Below are positions 14,001 to 25,777 of a stretch of DNA of 64,000 nucleotides, piece by piece. Within the stretch, counting starts at the first letter, position 1; each line of letters begins with the position of its first letter. Under the pieces are notes generated by a model. That model did no database searches. It was not told the origin of the DNA and saw only the letters and a list, made by a program, of their open reading frames with translations. Position numbers and translations under genes: made by a program. The stretch is from Maniola hyperantus (taxonomy: Eukaryota > Arthropoda > Insecta > Lepidoptera > Nymphalidae): the NCBI RefSeq assembly GCF_902806685.2, contig NC_048555.1, positions 9,114,001-9,178,000 of the forward strand. The letters run 5' to 3'.

Positions 14001-17000
14001 CGCACGCACACGCAAAAAAAATGCGAATATGATACAGTTTCCATGTTAAAGATTTCTACGGGAAAAATCGCGCGGTGTATATTCGCAAGGCACTTACCCT
14101 TAGGGCGTTTGTGCACTCATCCGTGATTTTACGGATCTGTCAAAAAATACTAATCGAATGTACGTATTTGTATGACGGCCACTTCAGAGAATCACGGATA
14201 CGAACCAAATACGGATGAGTGCACAAACGCCCTTATAGCCCGCAAATTGAAAAATATTTTTTAATACCACCAAAAGTAAATGTAAAAACTTTTGTTGCAG
14301 ATAGTGATATGCAACTAGAGACCAGTAGCAGTGAGGCGAGTGCAACAAGTTCTATAACGTTGTCGCAGCACTGCGCCATATGTGGGGACCGAGCGACAGG
14401 CAAACACTACGGGGCCTCATCGTGCGACGGATGCAAAGGCTTCTTTAGACGCAGCGTTAGAAAGAATCATCTGTACACTTGCAGGTTTGTGGTTTGTACC
14501 TTCTAACAAATTGTAGTGACATTAATCTGTGAGGACCGAGCCACTAAAACTACGGGGCCACATCTCGCGACGGACGCAAATGCTCGTTTAGATGCAGCAT
14601 TAGAAAGAATCACCTTTACACTTATAGGTTTGTGCCTTGTACCTTCTAACGAATTGGGGTACCAGTTTTATAAAGTTTGGACAGTTGTGGTGACCAAGCC
14701 ATAGAAGCCCTGTGTGGCCTCATCGTGGGACGGATTTAAATGCTTCTTTAGACGCATTGTTAGAAAAAATCATCTATATACTTGCAGGTTAGTGTTTTGT
14801 ACTATAGAATATTTAATAGTACTTTTCAGGTACAGAATAATCACTCCGCAAAGACGTTTAAATAAATAGTGATTCTTGATACGACGCCGTAGAGTGCAAA
14901 TTAAGCTCGCACAGCGCTGCGGCCTAAAGCTTAATAAACGCCTCTTTCTATCGCGTAAGCACTTATATATCCCTCTCAAGATGCAGGGGAATTTTTGGCA
15001 TTCTAATAAAAAAATGACTGACTAAACAATATATTTCTCTTTTACAGATTCAGCAGAAATTGCGTGGTAGACAAAGACAAAAGAAATCAATGCAGATACT
15101 GTAGGCTAAGGAAATGTTTTAAAGCTGGCATGAAAAAAGAAGGTAAGAGGCAAAACAATCAAGACTCCTTATCAATATAAGCATTTTTAAATGACATTAT
15201 TCGAAGACCACGCATTATAATCAGAATTGTCTCAAAGCCCACAATTCAAAGTAAAATGACAGGTCTAAATATAGTGTTATCCTTTTCCGCAGGCAACATT
15301 GTAAAGAGTATAGCACTATTTTTAGAACGTTAAATTAAACCGTGTAAAGAAAACCGTGAATTTGTGGTTACATCACAAAAAATATGTTTGTTAATTTTTT
15401 TTAATTTTCAAAGTAAAATAACTATACCAAGTGGGATATCATATGAAAGGGCTTTACTTGTACATTCTAAAGCAGATTTTTATTTATTTTTATACATAAT
15501 AGTTTTTGATTTATCGTGCAAAATGTCGAAAAAATATGACTGTAGTAGGGAAACCTCGGCCTGACTCGCAATTGGGTATTTGACTCCAATTTTTTTATTA
15601 CTTTATTATAAACTAGAATAAAAATAATGACGTAAACTGAAAAAACTAATTAAATTGATCAAATAATAAAAAAGTTATAAGCATTTCAATATTTCTGATT
15701 AGACAGCAGTTTGACGTCACGCCTACTAATGCCATAGTAGCTTCGTGCGGTTCCATACAAATTTTCGTTTTGCGAGAAAGGGATAGAAGACCCTCCCACT
15801 CCAAAATTAAAATGCCTGTAACTTTGTAAATCTTTGTTGGATTTTAATATTTTCTTCAATGTACGTCATTATTTTTATCCTAGTTTATAATAAAGTAATA
15901 ATATTTCTCAAATTCAAAAGTAGGCAAATACCCAAGTGGCCGGTGTTTTATCTTTCGTTTGTGTTTCAATTCTGCATTATGTCAGCAAAACTTATAGATC
16001 CGGTTAACATATTATCCTCCATAGAAACTGTGAAATTGCAATAATAACATACAATAAAGTTTTTCTGACTCAGTGTCTTCTGGTACTTGCATAATTAGTA
16101 TTTGCATAGCTAAAAGTGACTAATTCATTGATTAATCATAACGTGACCAACAAAGAAAAGCCCGTGCTATTATAATAATTTTGTTACTAACTAAAATTGA
16201 GCGAAAATTCAGTCGAAAATTGAATGAACTAAAATGTAGTGGTGTTGCGGCCAAAATCAATTATTAAGATCTGTCCATAAATTATTTATTTCGCTTCTTT
16301 ACTACTTTCGTACTAATGCTGAATAAGGGTCGTAAAAAGAAGTAGGTAGTTCATTAATCTAAATTGTGGATTTAATCTATTACCAAATACATTACATAAT
16401 GTGAAACTTAGGAGTTGGACGCGATTAGAACATCTCTAATTTCCTAAATTTTACTTCGCAACAAATTATTCTTGCTTTACAAACAATTTAAAAACTGAAA
16501 TTCAAAGTCTCTTAGCTAGCTATAGAGAGTGCTATATGTTTCCCTGCATGATAAGATCCGGAACAAGGAACTGGGCAGAACTCACACAGAACACACAGGC
16601 CAAACCAAGCAAGCTGAAGTGGCAGTGGACAAGCCATGCTTGTTGTAGGGAGGATGGCTGTTGGAGCCGAAAGTCCTAGATTAGAAGTCGCGTCCCTACA
16701 GCACAGAAAAGAGGGTGGCCGGAAGCGGCTGGATGAAGAAGGATGAGGATAGGGAGTGGTGGTGCTCACTAGGGAAGGCCTATGTTCGCAGGCTGGTATA
16801 ACATGATGATGATGAAAAAATTTGAAACAGGATGTCAAACTTAACAATATGCTTCACATAATGTCTTCTCAAATAATTACACAGTCGCTTATGATCATTA
16901 ATTGTTTTTCTCTCCCTTTAACGAACAAACAAATTAACGAGTTAATTAATATAATATTATCCTAATTAAAATTGAGACATGTATGTACAATAATTTAGTA

Positions 17001-20000
17001 ATTCAAACTAAAACTACGTACATTACTCATTAAGGAATGACGCATTTGTTTATTTTTTATCCTTATCTGCCGGAATCAAATACCGTGAATTTATAGGCTT
17101 GGACGCACGTACCTAACGTGCGACGGAAACGTTGGACACGTTTTCGTACCCATACAGACGAAGTGCAGTGAAAGCGAGTTTTTATATAACAACTTGAACG
17201 TCAACTGAAATACGGTTGAAATTCATATACTGAAAAGGACAAGTCCGGATAAGTCACAGTAGGGCCCCGTGCTGCCTTATGCACAAAAACCGGCCATGTG
17301 CGAGTCAGCCTTATTTTTTTAATAAAAAAAAAATATATTCGTACTCTATTCAATGAGCTCTAAACAATGGTACCCGGTACCCCACATAATAGAGTAAGAA
17401 GAAAAAATCCGGCTCCGTTTCATGAAAAATAATTTAATTGAATTTTTGGTTTGGGTTAGTATTCTATACAAAAAACCAAGACACCCGACAGACAGCAGAG
17501 TGACATTAATAGAGCTCCGTTTTTACCTTTTGGGTACGGAACCCTAAAAACACCTGCACGGTATCCATAACAACTCAAACCTTTTGGAAACAGCTCTCCT
17601 GTAAGGTTGATAATTTTGACTTACGTGGTGTTAAAACATATATAACATATTTGTTTCAGCCGTACAAAACGAACGAGACCGCATCAACTGCAGGCGGCCG
17701 TCGTACGAGGAGCCCACGCAGGCCAATGGGCTGTCGGTAGTCTCACTGCTAAACGCTGAGCTTCTCAGCAGAAAGGTCATAGATGAAGTAAGTTATTCGT
17801 ACGTAACAATCTGTAATAAAAGTTTCCAAATGCTGACAGATACGGTGCTTCTTGCTAACTAAGAGCCAGCGCGTGCCAGACCTTCGTTATTTTTAAAAAC
17901 CTTATCTTCTATTTTTATCTGCGTATTGTCCCCAACATTGGGAGGGACATCTGTTTGGATGTTTGTTTAGATCATGGTGGCTTTGGGAGATAACAGGTAA
18001 TAAAGGTATAAAAAATCTTACGTCAAAGTATAAAGAAACCAAGAACAAAGTGTCTTCCAATAAAGTATGTTAACTATAGACTAAGATAACCGGTCAATGG
18101 ACCGATGCTTAGGTATAAGTACGTGTATAAGTTTAGGTTAAAGTAATATTACTTATTATAGCTATATAATTGTATAGTACTGTTGCCAGTACTATACAAT
18201 TTAAAAAAAAGGAATAGTCTAATTATTTTATCTTCGTACTTCGCGACTTCGTACGCGTGGATTTAGGTTTTTAAAATTCCTGTGGGAGCTCTTAAATTTT
18301 CCGGGATAAAAAGTAGCCTATGTCCTTCCCTAGGTTGCAAGCTACCTCTGTACCAAATTTCGTCAAAATCGGTCGAACGGTTGAGCCATGAAAAGCTAGC
18401 AGACAGACAGACAGACACACCTTTGCACTTATAATATTAGTATGGGTGGATTTTCTTCATATTTTCTTAATATTGTTAGAAATCACTTCATGCGTTGCCA
18501 GACGTTCTCAATATGTCTATTTCTATTTTAAAACAGTTCCCTTCAATTCGGGTATTAAAAATTTGCGCTTAGACATTAATTTGCTACTTTGCGCACTTGC
18601 AGTACTGTAAAAATAAGCATCATGGTTTTCCTGCGTTTTCGGAGATAAATGGGCCTAAATTGTATTTCATCCGCCAGACAAACAACGTAACGGACGCAGA
18701 GATCAACAACCGCAAGTTGGCCAAGATCAATGACGTGTGCGACTCCATCAAGCAGCAGCTGCTCATCCTCGTGGAGTGGGCCAAGTACATCCCCGCCTTC
18801 ACAGAGCTGCACCTCGACGATCAGGTATCATCATCATCAACAACCGATAGACCTCCACTGCTGGACATAGGTCTCTTGTAGGGACTTCCGTGGCTCCCTG
18901 CGAACTCGCCTGATGTCGTCCGTCCACCTGTAGTACGCGGCAGGTTGAAATGCCAATCGGGGAGGGAACGCCCCGCACAGCCCCGCACTAACCCGTTGCG
19001 AGCGACCGCGGGTAACGTGCGGGTGTGCAAACTCCTGTCTCCTCGCCTCATACCCCGATTGCCATGCAGTGGGAGGTCTTCCAACGCTGCGCTTTCCGGT
19101 GCGAGGTCGCCATTCCAGAACCTTAAGACCCCGACGTCTATCAGTTTTTCGAACTATGTGTCACCGTCACTGTCACTTCAGCTTCACCACCCGCTGAGAG
19201 CTATGTCGGTTACTCTGGTCCTCCTAAGGATCTCCTCATGTATTATTTGATCACGTAGATTCCAAATCAGGCATAGTGGCACTATATAATTTTCCCAAGC
19301 GATTGGTAAACTTGTCTTGTTATTGGTTGAGATCCTTTACATGACTTTCGACTATCGAGACCTTATGCAAAATAGCGATTAGCTGCATACCTTTCGGTAT
19401 ACACGTACATCTATAAGCCGTGTAGGTAGAAGCATTGTGTATTGAGCAGCAACATGTCGCAGGTGGCGTTGCTACGCGCTCACGCGGGCGAGCATCTGCT
19501 GCTTGGCTGCGCGCGGCGCTCGTTACATCTGTCCGACGTGCTGCTACTGGGGAACAACTGCATCATCGCCAAACACCACATCGGTAAGCTCTATTTTAAT
19601 ATTCAAGCTGGGGCAGCAAGTGATCTTCCACCGCATGGTATAAGCCCGCAACAGGTTGAGATGGCAATCGGGGTGTGAGGCGGAGGGACGCCCCGTACAC
19701 CCGCTCGTCACCTGTGCTAACCTGCACCGGGTTAGCGCGAGAGGTGTGCGGGGCGTCCTCGATTGCCATCTGGACCTTCCACGTACGATGAATATTAATT
19801 ATAACGATTATTAAAAAAAACCGACCAAGTGCGAGTCAGGCTCGCGCACCGAGGGTTCCGTACTACAGTCGTGTTTTTTCGACATTTTACACGATAATTT
19901 AAAAACTATGATGCACAAAAATAAATGAAAATGTTTGTGTTTTAGAATGCACAGGTAAAGCCCTTTTCATATGATACCCCCACTTGATATAGTTATATTA

Positions 20001-22125
20001 CTTCGAAAATTGAATATACTAATTATTACATGACCACAATTTTTTTTTTGTGTGATCTAACCCAAAATTCACTGTTTTCAGATTTTTCCCATTATTTCTG
20101 CTAGAAGACCTACCTACCTGCCAAATTTCATGATTCTTAGTCAACGGGAAGTACCCTGTAGGTTTCTTGACAGACAGACAAAAAAGTGATCCTGTAAGGG
20201 TTCCGTTTTCCTTTTGAGGTACGGAACCCTAAAAGTGATTTAGAAAAATGATTTCATGTACCTAGCAATAATGCTCATCTCTGGTCCTTGCAGACGGGAG
20301 AATGGACATCGACATCAGCATGATCGGCATTCGCGTGATGGACGAGATCGTGAAGCCGCTGCGCGAGATCGACATCGACGACACGGAGTTCGCGTGCCTC
20401 AAGGCCATCGTGTTCTTTGACCCCAGTGAGTACCCTCCTCCTCTTTGTACTCCTGAGTAGTGATTACTTATTAGTGTTTTTACCAACTCTAGGTCATTAT
20501 TGAAGTAAAATTTTTGAAATAACTCAAATCTTTTTTCGGACGGAAGTAACGTTAAAAAGTCATTTCCGCTGAAAATTGCCGCCAAAAACCAAACAGCTAT
20601 CCTGAGGCTTTTTTTCTTTCGAGGGGATTTAATTTTGTACGAAGTAGTTAGTACCATCAATTAAAACCTTGCCGACAAATGTAGCTCAGAAGTAAGTCTT
20701 GCTGACTATAAGTACCTACTCCAGTAATAAAATCCAACACTTCCCTTTCCAGACGCAAAAGGCCTCTCCCAACCACAAAAGATCAAGCAACTCCGCTATC
20801 AAATCCAAATTAACCTAGAGGACTACATCAGCGACCGTCAGTACGACGGGCGCGGCCGCTTCGGCGAGTTGCTGCTCTGCCTGCCGCCGCTGCAGAGCAT
20901 CACGTGGCAGATGATCGAGCAGATCCAGTTCGCGAAGCTATTTGGAGTCGCGCATGTGGACAGCTTGCTGCAGGAGATGCTGCTTGGGGGTAAGTCATTT
21001 TGTTTTAAACTAGCATTACGACTTTGGGATCTAGCTCTTTTGAATTTGTGACTTTGATTACGCTTCTCACACTCATACCAAAGAATCATACGGAAATCAC
21101 GAGATACGAGCCTAAGGCGGAATGCAACTCACAACGATATCACGAGATAGCACCACAGGTATCTTCAGTATCGAATGAAAAAGAAAGGCGAATGTACACC
21201 AATGAATACAGACCTAATTGCTTGTCATTAAGATTTTGAACACGAGAAAATAGAGACTCGTACTATCTCGCTCATAATGCGCGCGTATAAAACATGGCGG
21301 GTAAGTAACAACCAATAGCGGACGGCCGCGCGCTACGAGGCTGAGATATTTTCGCGCCATTCAAAAATAAGATTTCTGCGCAGGCACATCGGTGTAACTT
21401 ATAAAAGTGGTAGTACTGTAAACGGATAGGCCGTGAAAAGTTAGCAGACTGGCAGACACTGCCGCATTTATAATATTAGTATGGATTTGTAGTAATGTAT
21501 TGGGCCATTAGCATAGGGTCTAACAGACTAAGGTCGTAGGTGCGTCAACAGAGGCGTCGCTGGAAGAGGCGGGCGCGTCACCGCCGGGCGCCGCGTCGCC
21601 GCCGCTCGTGCCGCAGCTGCCGCTGCCGCTGCCCGAGCCCGCGCTGTTCGACGCCGTGCCCTTCAAGCAGGAGCCCAACGCGTGAGTACAATCAAACACC
21701 TGTACATTTTATCATTTTTATGATAATTCCCTACGCTTCAAGGAGTGAAGTGGTCAAAAGGTCATAAGAAAGCTCACAGTACAAATCTATGCCTGCGAAG
21801 TTTGTTCCATTATCCGTATAAAGTTCCACGGTTAGAACACGTCATGACACGAAACGCTTTATTGCCGAAGTTAATAACATTTAAAAAGTTAACTAACTCT
21901 TTTGTACACAATCTCTACATAATAAAAACTATTGCTATCCCTTTATCATGCTTCTTGTCGAAAATGATAGAACTAAAATATCTGTTAATTTAGTTTAGAC
22001 AAAATCCGCGACATTGTTAAATATCGCTGATATTACCCTGTCTGATAATAATGTTTTTTTCTCATGTCAGGAGTCCTGAGCATCCATCGCGAGTCTTGAA
22101 GTCAGCGGAAATGACACTTTTATAG
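10885..22125 (+). CDS. Hnf4: Hepatocyte nuclear factor 4 (nuclear receptor HNF4/NR2A)
   Basis: Coding exons: 10885-11077, 14301-14484, 15048-15142, 17660-17787, 18678-18824, 19463-19583, 20294-20425, 20753-20989, 21540-21681, 22071-22125. All joins are GT-AG with matching phase, giving 477 residues. HNF4 is a ligand-regulated transcription factor that acts as a homodimer on DR1 sites; in insects it controls fat-body and midgut metabolism. The C4 zinc fingers use Cys 89, 92, 106, 109 and 125, 131, 141, 144, with P-box CDGCKG. The hinge reads SCRRPS-like (NCRRPS). The ligand-binding domain, about 213-412, contains EWAKYIPAF, LRAHAGEHLLLG, FFDPNAKGL and QSITWQMIEQIQF, and ends in the AF-2 helix LLQEM (405-409). 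The C-terminal F region, about 65 residues, is Ala/Pro-rich and shorter than in vertebrates. An alternative acceptor at 18603 would add 25 residues in frame. The first exon is inferred from an open frame, its donor and phase 1. Confidence 0.95.
11258..11263 (+). promoter_or_regulatory. TATA box candidate for Hnf4 exon 1b
   Basis: TATAAA lies 71 bases before ATG 11329, a suitable distance for a short 5' leader of an alternative first exon. No clear initiator was recognised. Confidence 0.25.
11329..11407 (+). CDS. Hnf4: Hnf4 candidate alternative first exon, variant 1b
   Basis: A short frame from ATG 11329 (MSETFPQVSTPTLQSFNSFG...) runs 26 codons to a strong donor, ATAG|GTAAGA, again in phase 1, so it can join the DNA-binding exon as ...REC-I-DSDMQ. 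An in-frame ATG at 11284 would add 15 residues, but a TATAAA at 11258-11263 would place the transcription start near 11288, favouring 11329. Alternative N-terminal activating regions are known for HNF4 in insects and vertebrates. Here the isoform is inferred from sequence only. Confidence 0.5.
12751..12904. mobile_element. Hairpin element (near-perfect inverted repeat, about 154 bp)
   Basis: TTCAAACTACGGCATATAAA at the left is matched inversely by TTTATATCCCGTAGTTTGAA at the right. The inner arms GGTCAATATTGGCGTTCCCA and TGGGAACGCCAATATTGACC also pair, leaving a loop near AAGAGTA. It has no coding frame and is a foldback-type MITE in an Hnf4 intron. Confidence 0.75.
14102..14233. mobile_element. 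Short terminal-inverted-repeat DNA element (MITE) beside the Hnf4 DNA-binding exon
   Basis: Perfect 23-bp inverted ends (AGGGCGTTTGTGCACTCATC...) at 14102-14124 and 14211-14233 enclose 86 bases with no coding capacity. The right end is only 67 bases before the splice acceptor of the zinc-finger exon at 14301. Frames running through it into the exon are artefacts. Confidence 0.75.
14517..14670 (+). pseudogene. Decayed tandem copy 2 of the Hnf4 zinc-finger exon
   Basis: This copies the end of the real exon and its 3' intron flank; GAGGACCGAGCC at 14531 matches GGGGACCGAGCG at 14384. It keeps a donor-like ATAG|GTTTGT at 14627/14628 and the flank TTGTACCTTCTAAC. Relative to the exon it has a 4-base deletion early on. 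Three cysteine codons are changed (TGC to CGC twice, TGC to TAT), so it cannot bind zinc. It lies wholly inside the intron. Confidence 0.8.
14676..14810 (+). pseudogene. Decayed tandem copy 3 of the Hnf4 zinc-finger exon
   Basis: A third copy, offset about 158 bases from copy 2, starts near TGTGGTGACCAAG (14686). It keeps TGCTTCTTTAGACGC, the AATCATCTATATACTTGCAG end and a donor-like GTTAGT. Two zinc-ligand codons are lost (TGC to TGG, TGC to TTT), while the last cysteine is kept. An upstream in-frame stop (TAG in CCATAGAAG) excludes it as a simple substitute exon. Confidence 0.8.
15350..15575. repeat. Family A interspersed repeat fragment in an Hnf4 intron
   Basis: It matches other family A copies through the central part (GTGGTTACATCACAAAAAAT, CATATGAAAGGGCTTTAC, GCAAAATGTCGAAAAAATA) and ends near CTCGGCCTGACTCGCA. 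It is inverted relative to 19818-20235. Confidence 0.6.
16510..16825 (+). mobile_element. Degenerate non-LTR retrotransposon 3' fragment
   Basis: AAGCTGAAGTGGCAGTGGAC and GTGGCCGGAAGCGGCTGGAT are relics of the C-terminal end of a LINE ORF2; the cleaner copy at 49040-49275 reads KLKWQWAGHAC...GSGWM. Frameshifts break the frame. It ends in a short ATG-rich tail (ATGATGATGATG). It sits in an Hnf4 intron. Confidence 0.6.
18826..19260. mobile_element. Inverted LINE 3' fragment interrupted by a GC-rich hairpin element
   Basis: On the - strand, GGTGGACGGACGACATCAGG and neighbouring bases match the ...RWTDD... region of the LINE C-terminus, with its ATG-repeat tail (CATCATCATC) at 18828. The GC-rich element at about 18930-19070 separates this from further LINE-like sequence at 19073-19260. 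This is a nested insertion within an Hnf4 intron. Confidence 0.5.
19818..20235. repeat. Family A interspersed repeat (GGTTCCGTAC family), best copy
   Basis: It runs from ACCGACCAAGTGCGAGTCAG through GTTCCGTACTACAGTCGTGT, CATATGATACCCCCACTTGA and GGGAAGTACCCTGTAGGTTT to TGAGGTACGGAACCCTAAAA, with inverted GGTTCCGTAC ends. Other copies: 118-335, 8349-8412, 17283-17553, 31396-31818, 32190-32395, 37569-37858, 41366-41532, 55020-55255. No coding frame was found. I do not assign a class. Confidence 0.7.
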
Positions 22126-22875
22126 TCGTCTACAAATCGCCATAAAAATATAAAGTATGAAATGTTAGGGACACGAGGCATTATTGTTATTATTTATACT
22201 TAAAATTTTATGTTTAAAAAGTTGTTTAAAAGAAATAATCAGATGTAAAAAATATCAGGCAGCTGCATTGAAATCTAAAAATATAGGTACAGTTAATCGG
22301 CTGAAATTAATAATATCAGCCTATCTGTAATCTGTTGATAAGTTACTTGCACTGGAATTCATAGTCAGTATAGGGCCTTTTTCAGACAACATGTGTCATA
22401 TTCAACCTTTACATTGTATAAAGGTTGAATGTGACATGTCATCTGAATGGTACGCTAAAGAAGCCCCGCCCCTATCTTGACTACGAACTCCAGTGTTGGT
22501 AACGTTATTCGTTAAAGGGCCCATACAATACAATTTTTTGACAAATAACGTTGCATTGCCAGGTAAATAGGGATGATAATGTCAAAAATAGATTATTTCT
22601 TAGTAATTATTAAATGGGGGGGCTCCCAAAATTCATAAAATCCACATAATTTTGTCCGAAAGTCATGAAACGTAATAAAAATCAGGTGGTTACTATACGG
22701 ATTTGCGCTGCAGCAGTTATAATAACCACATACTCCGTAATTTTTAGTTTCGTGAAGAGTAAGTATTCTGCATATAATATCTATAATAATAATATATTAT
22801 GTATGTTATGGTCATGTTAGCTGACATGACTGATTTTGTAAATGCATTTTGCATGTTTTAAAATGAAAGTATCAA

Positions 22876-22881
22876 AATAAA
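22876..22881 (+). terminator. Candidate Hnf4 polyadenylation signal
   Basis: AATAAA lies about 750 bases after the Hnf4 stop codon, with no earlier equally good AATAAA after the stop in this reading. This is a weak, single-motif call. Confidence 0.35.
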
Positions 22882-23387
22882 CGTGCCTACATAATGGTAT
22901 GTATTTTTAACCAACCTCAAAGTCAATAATTCGACTGTATATTTTTTATAAAAGTGTAATATGCTTACAAAATATTTTGTATTAAAGTTTTTATACAAAC
23001 ATTTGGAAACTATATTTTAGGAATTAACTTATGAATGTGAAAGTGTAAAATTATTTATTATCAGTCGGCTGTGTGAATAAATCATATTGTTGAGGAAAGT
23101 CATGGTATATAAACAATATACACATAGAATTAAAATAAGAGTAGATGTACCAGAGATCCATATTTCTTTGTCAACCAATTGTTCTCTTTTAAGCTTAGTT
23201 ACAAATAGGCTCGAAATAGTCATAGTTTGTTGTAAAAATAAAATGAAATACCAGTTACAGATATTTTTATATACATTTTGAAAACTTTCAGTAACAACTA
23301 CATATCTACCTACTAGTAAATTGAAGTTTGCACAAAGTATACATGGCGTAACTAATAGAAAGCTGAATGAAATGGCTTATGACTCGT

Positions 23388-23862
23388 TCAGGGAGAAGCG
23401 GAGCGTTGCGCGGCGCGTCTAGCGTCGCATCGCGCGTTTTCTCTGTTTATTGAGAGGAGAGAGCGCGTGAAACGGTGAGCAGGGCAAAATATGGTCGCGT
23501 TTCTATAGGCGCAGGGCGTTGTGGGGCGCGTGGTGCGGTGCGGTGTTTGCTTTTGATCACTTTTGGCAGTGTTCTTCGGACATCTCACAACGCAGACGTG
23601 TTTTTGTAATTGAGTACAGTTTCATCGACATGTTACTGGAAATTAATTAATTGTCATTCGAAAAGGATTCAGCCCATGAAACTAACAACACGTCCGTTTC
23701 GTTAGCAGTAGGAAACGCGACGGCGGTAGCTGCGGCAGAGTGCTCGGGCACGAATATTGCTAGATATCAAACAAAACAGATGTAAACACGTTTCTACAAA
23801 CGTTTGATTTAATCGCGTGATACGACGCTAGACGCGCCGCGCAACGCCCCACACTCCTTGAA
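23388..23862. mobile_element. GC-rich TIR element, about 475 bp
   Basis: Perfect 25-bp inverted arms (GCGTTGCGCGGCGCGTCTAG..., 23403-23427 and 23823-23847) lie within imperfect outer ends TTCAGGGAG... and ...CTCCTTGAA. The interior has no transposase frame. The arms are far more GC-rich than the surroundings. It is likely a non-autonomous cut-and-paste element; the superfamily is not determined. Confidence 0.7.
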
Positions 23863-25571
23863 TGGTTCTCAATTTTTTTGATTTACGCTAAACAGATTAT
23901 GATTAGTTACCATTATTGATAGATAGAATGTAGGTGATGGTAATGAATTTGGTGTTTTCTTTTTTCTAAGAATTGTTTGCATGATTTATTACGAATGTGG
24001 GGCTTATTTGGCACTAGTGCTGCGCCTACTGCTGCCAAATATAAGTACCCCTGAACGTCTTGGAAGTGTGAATATAGATATAAGTATCTCATACGCTACG
24101 TAGGAAATTATGTAAATCTACTTTTATACCTACTAATATAACTAGTAGACTGAATACAAAACGGCGTCGGCAGTGTTTATTGTTAGATTATTTTTGTACC
24201 ACTATTAATGCTCAATATATTCTTATTAACGGATAGGGTGGTATCACAGTATGCCAAACGGTGAAAGTTTATTTTATTAGGTAGTAAAATGGGTTTGTCT
24301 GTAGACTTACAGCTACGTGTAATAGGTGCCTTATTTTCCTAGAGGTGTATTGTTGATGTACATACCATGTTATGAATTGTTTTTAGAATATATTTGAAAA
24401 ATAAAAAATCCGTTATAATTTGTGAGTTTTGAATTTAAGACCGCCTTTATTTGCCCTTGGCTTCGCTAGCATGTACAGTACGCGGCCGAAAGTGAGTGCG
24501 GTGGGCAAGGCGGTGGTTGACAGCGACGTTATAGTTTTAACCGACTTCAAAAAAGGAGGAGGTTCTTAATTCGTCGGAATCTTTTTTTTAGGTCAAGTGT
24601 CACGCTCCCACATCCCGCGCCTTATTTCACGAGCCCTCTTTTATAAAACGCTATATATTGGTTCTAAATCAGCTTTACTATTATACTCTTTGGTTGTAGT
24701 ACAATATTTCTTGCCGGCTAGTAGTTTTTATCAGACGGGGGTTCTTAAAATAATGTTAACCAAGGATCAGAATACTTCAGTTCGTTTCAACAAAGTAATT
24801 TACTGTGCATCAAATAGGTAGGTAAAACTTTAAATAAAAAGTAAAAACTTTAGAAATTTAAATAAGTTATCTATTAAACTTTATAAACGAATAAACAAGG
24901 TAAAGTACTCTAAAATCTAAGTATAAACATGGGAAACACTATTTTATGGCTTTTCCTCCACATCCATGTACCCTTTCCTCCTGTCCGATCTGTTCTTACA
25001 GTAAAGGAATAGAATTGAAAGCGCAGACACTGCAGACATGGCCAGAAGGGGAAAATACACCGTCAACATTCGCAGGTAGGCACTGTAGGTAGCGTATGTC
25101 CAGACTTTGTATTTTGTGAATTTTATTCACTGTATTAGTAGAATTAAGTATAGGTACTAGAAAATGGTCAAAATATAAAGGCGTAAATTAGTTATCAGGT
25201 ATTTTGACTGCCGAAAGTCAGAGAATCATAGATAATAATTCATTTTCTAGCACTTACATCAAAGTTGAGTGATTGAAAAGTCATACTTCTATTTTCCTAA
25301 TTCTCTACGCATATATAAAGATGATGAGGATATAAGGATATATCTATGTTTGCATCATTTTGCAGAGGAACGAAAGAAGCATAGATTAATTAAGGAAGAT
25401 CATGCAAATAAAACAACACAATTTTTATGACAAAATATTTATTAAAACCAAATAAGGAACTACATGCCACTATTTTAACATGCACCTAATTTATAAATTA
25501 ATCTATTGTATCTACTTATTTATAAAAGTAAATCCTTGATAAAGGTATCTCCTTACCTATTGTTTCAATTA

Positions 25572-25747
25572 AGGGATGATTTATGCCAACACGTGGCGGG
25601 CGCAGGCCGTGCCGCGGACGAGGCACAGAACATCGCGAAGATTTTCCATGTCCGTGCACGGACGCCACACGTCCACGTGATGTTTTGAATCCGTGCCTCG
25701 TACGTGGCACGGCCCGTGCCCGCCACGTGTTAGCATAAGTCATCCCT
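25572..25747. mobile_element. Hairpin MITE with 30-bp near-identical inverted ends
   Basis: AGGGATGATTTATGCCAACA at the left pairs with ...TAGCATAAGTCATCCCT at the right (28 of the 30 outer bases). The palindrome continues inwards through the GC-rich GCCGTGCC region. It is non-coding. Confidence 0.75.
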
Positions 25748-25777
25748 AATTTATACAATTCAAATCATCAAATGGGG

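Noticed and set aside
14219..14300. Extension of the Hnf4 zinc-finger frame upstream of 14301
   Set aside because: The extension runs through the MITE end and an intron; a good acceptor TTGTTGCAG precedes 14301 and the phase fits exon 1.
16512..16847. 111-codon reverse frame
   Set aside because: Antisense to a decayed LINE fragment with matching motifs on the forward strand.
18945..19250. 101-codon forward frame
   Set aside because: Lies across the GC-rich hairpin element and an inverted LINE remnant in an Hnf4 intron.
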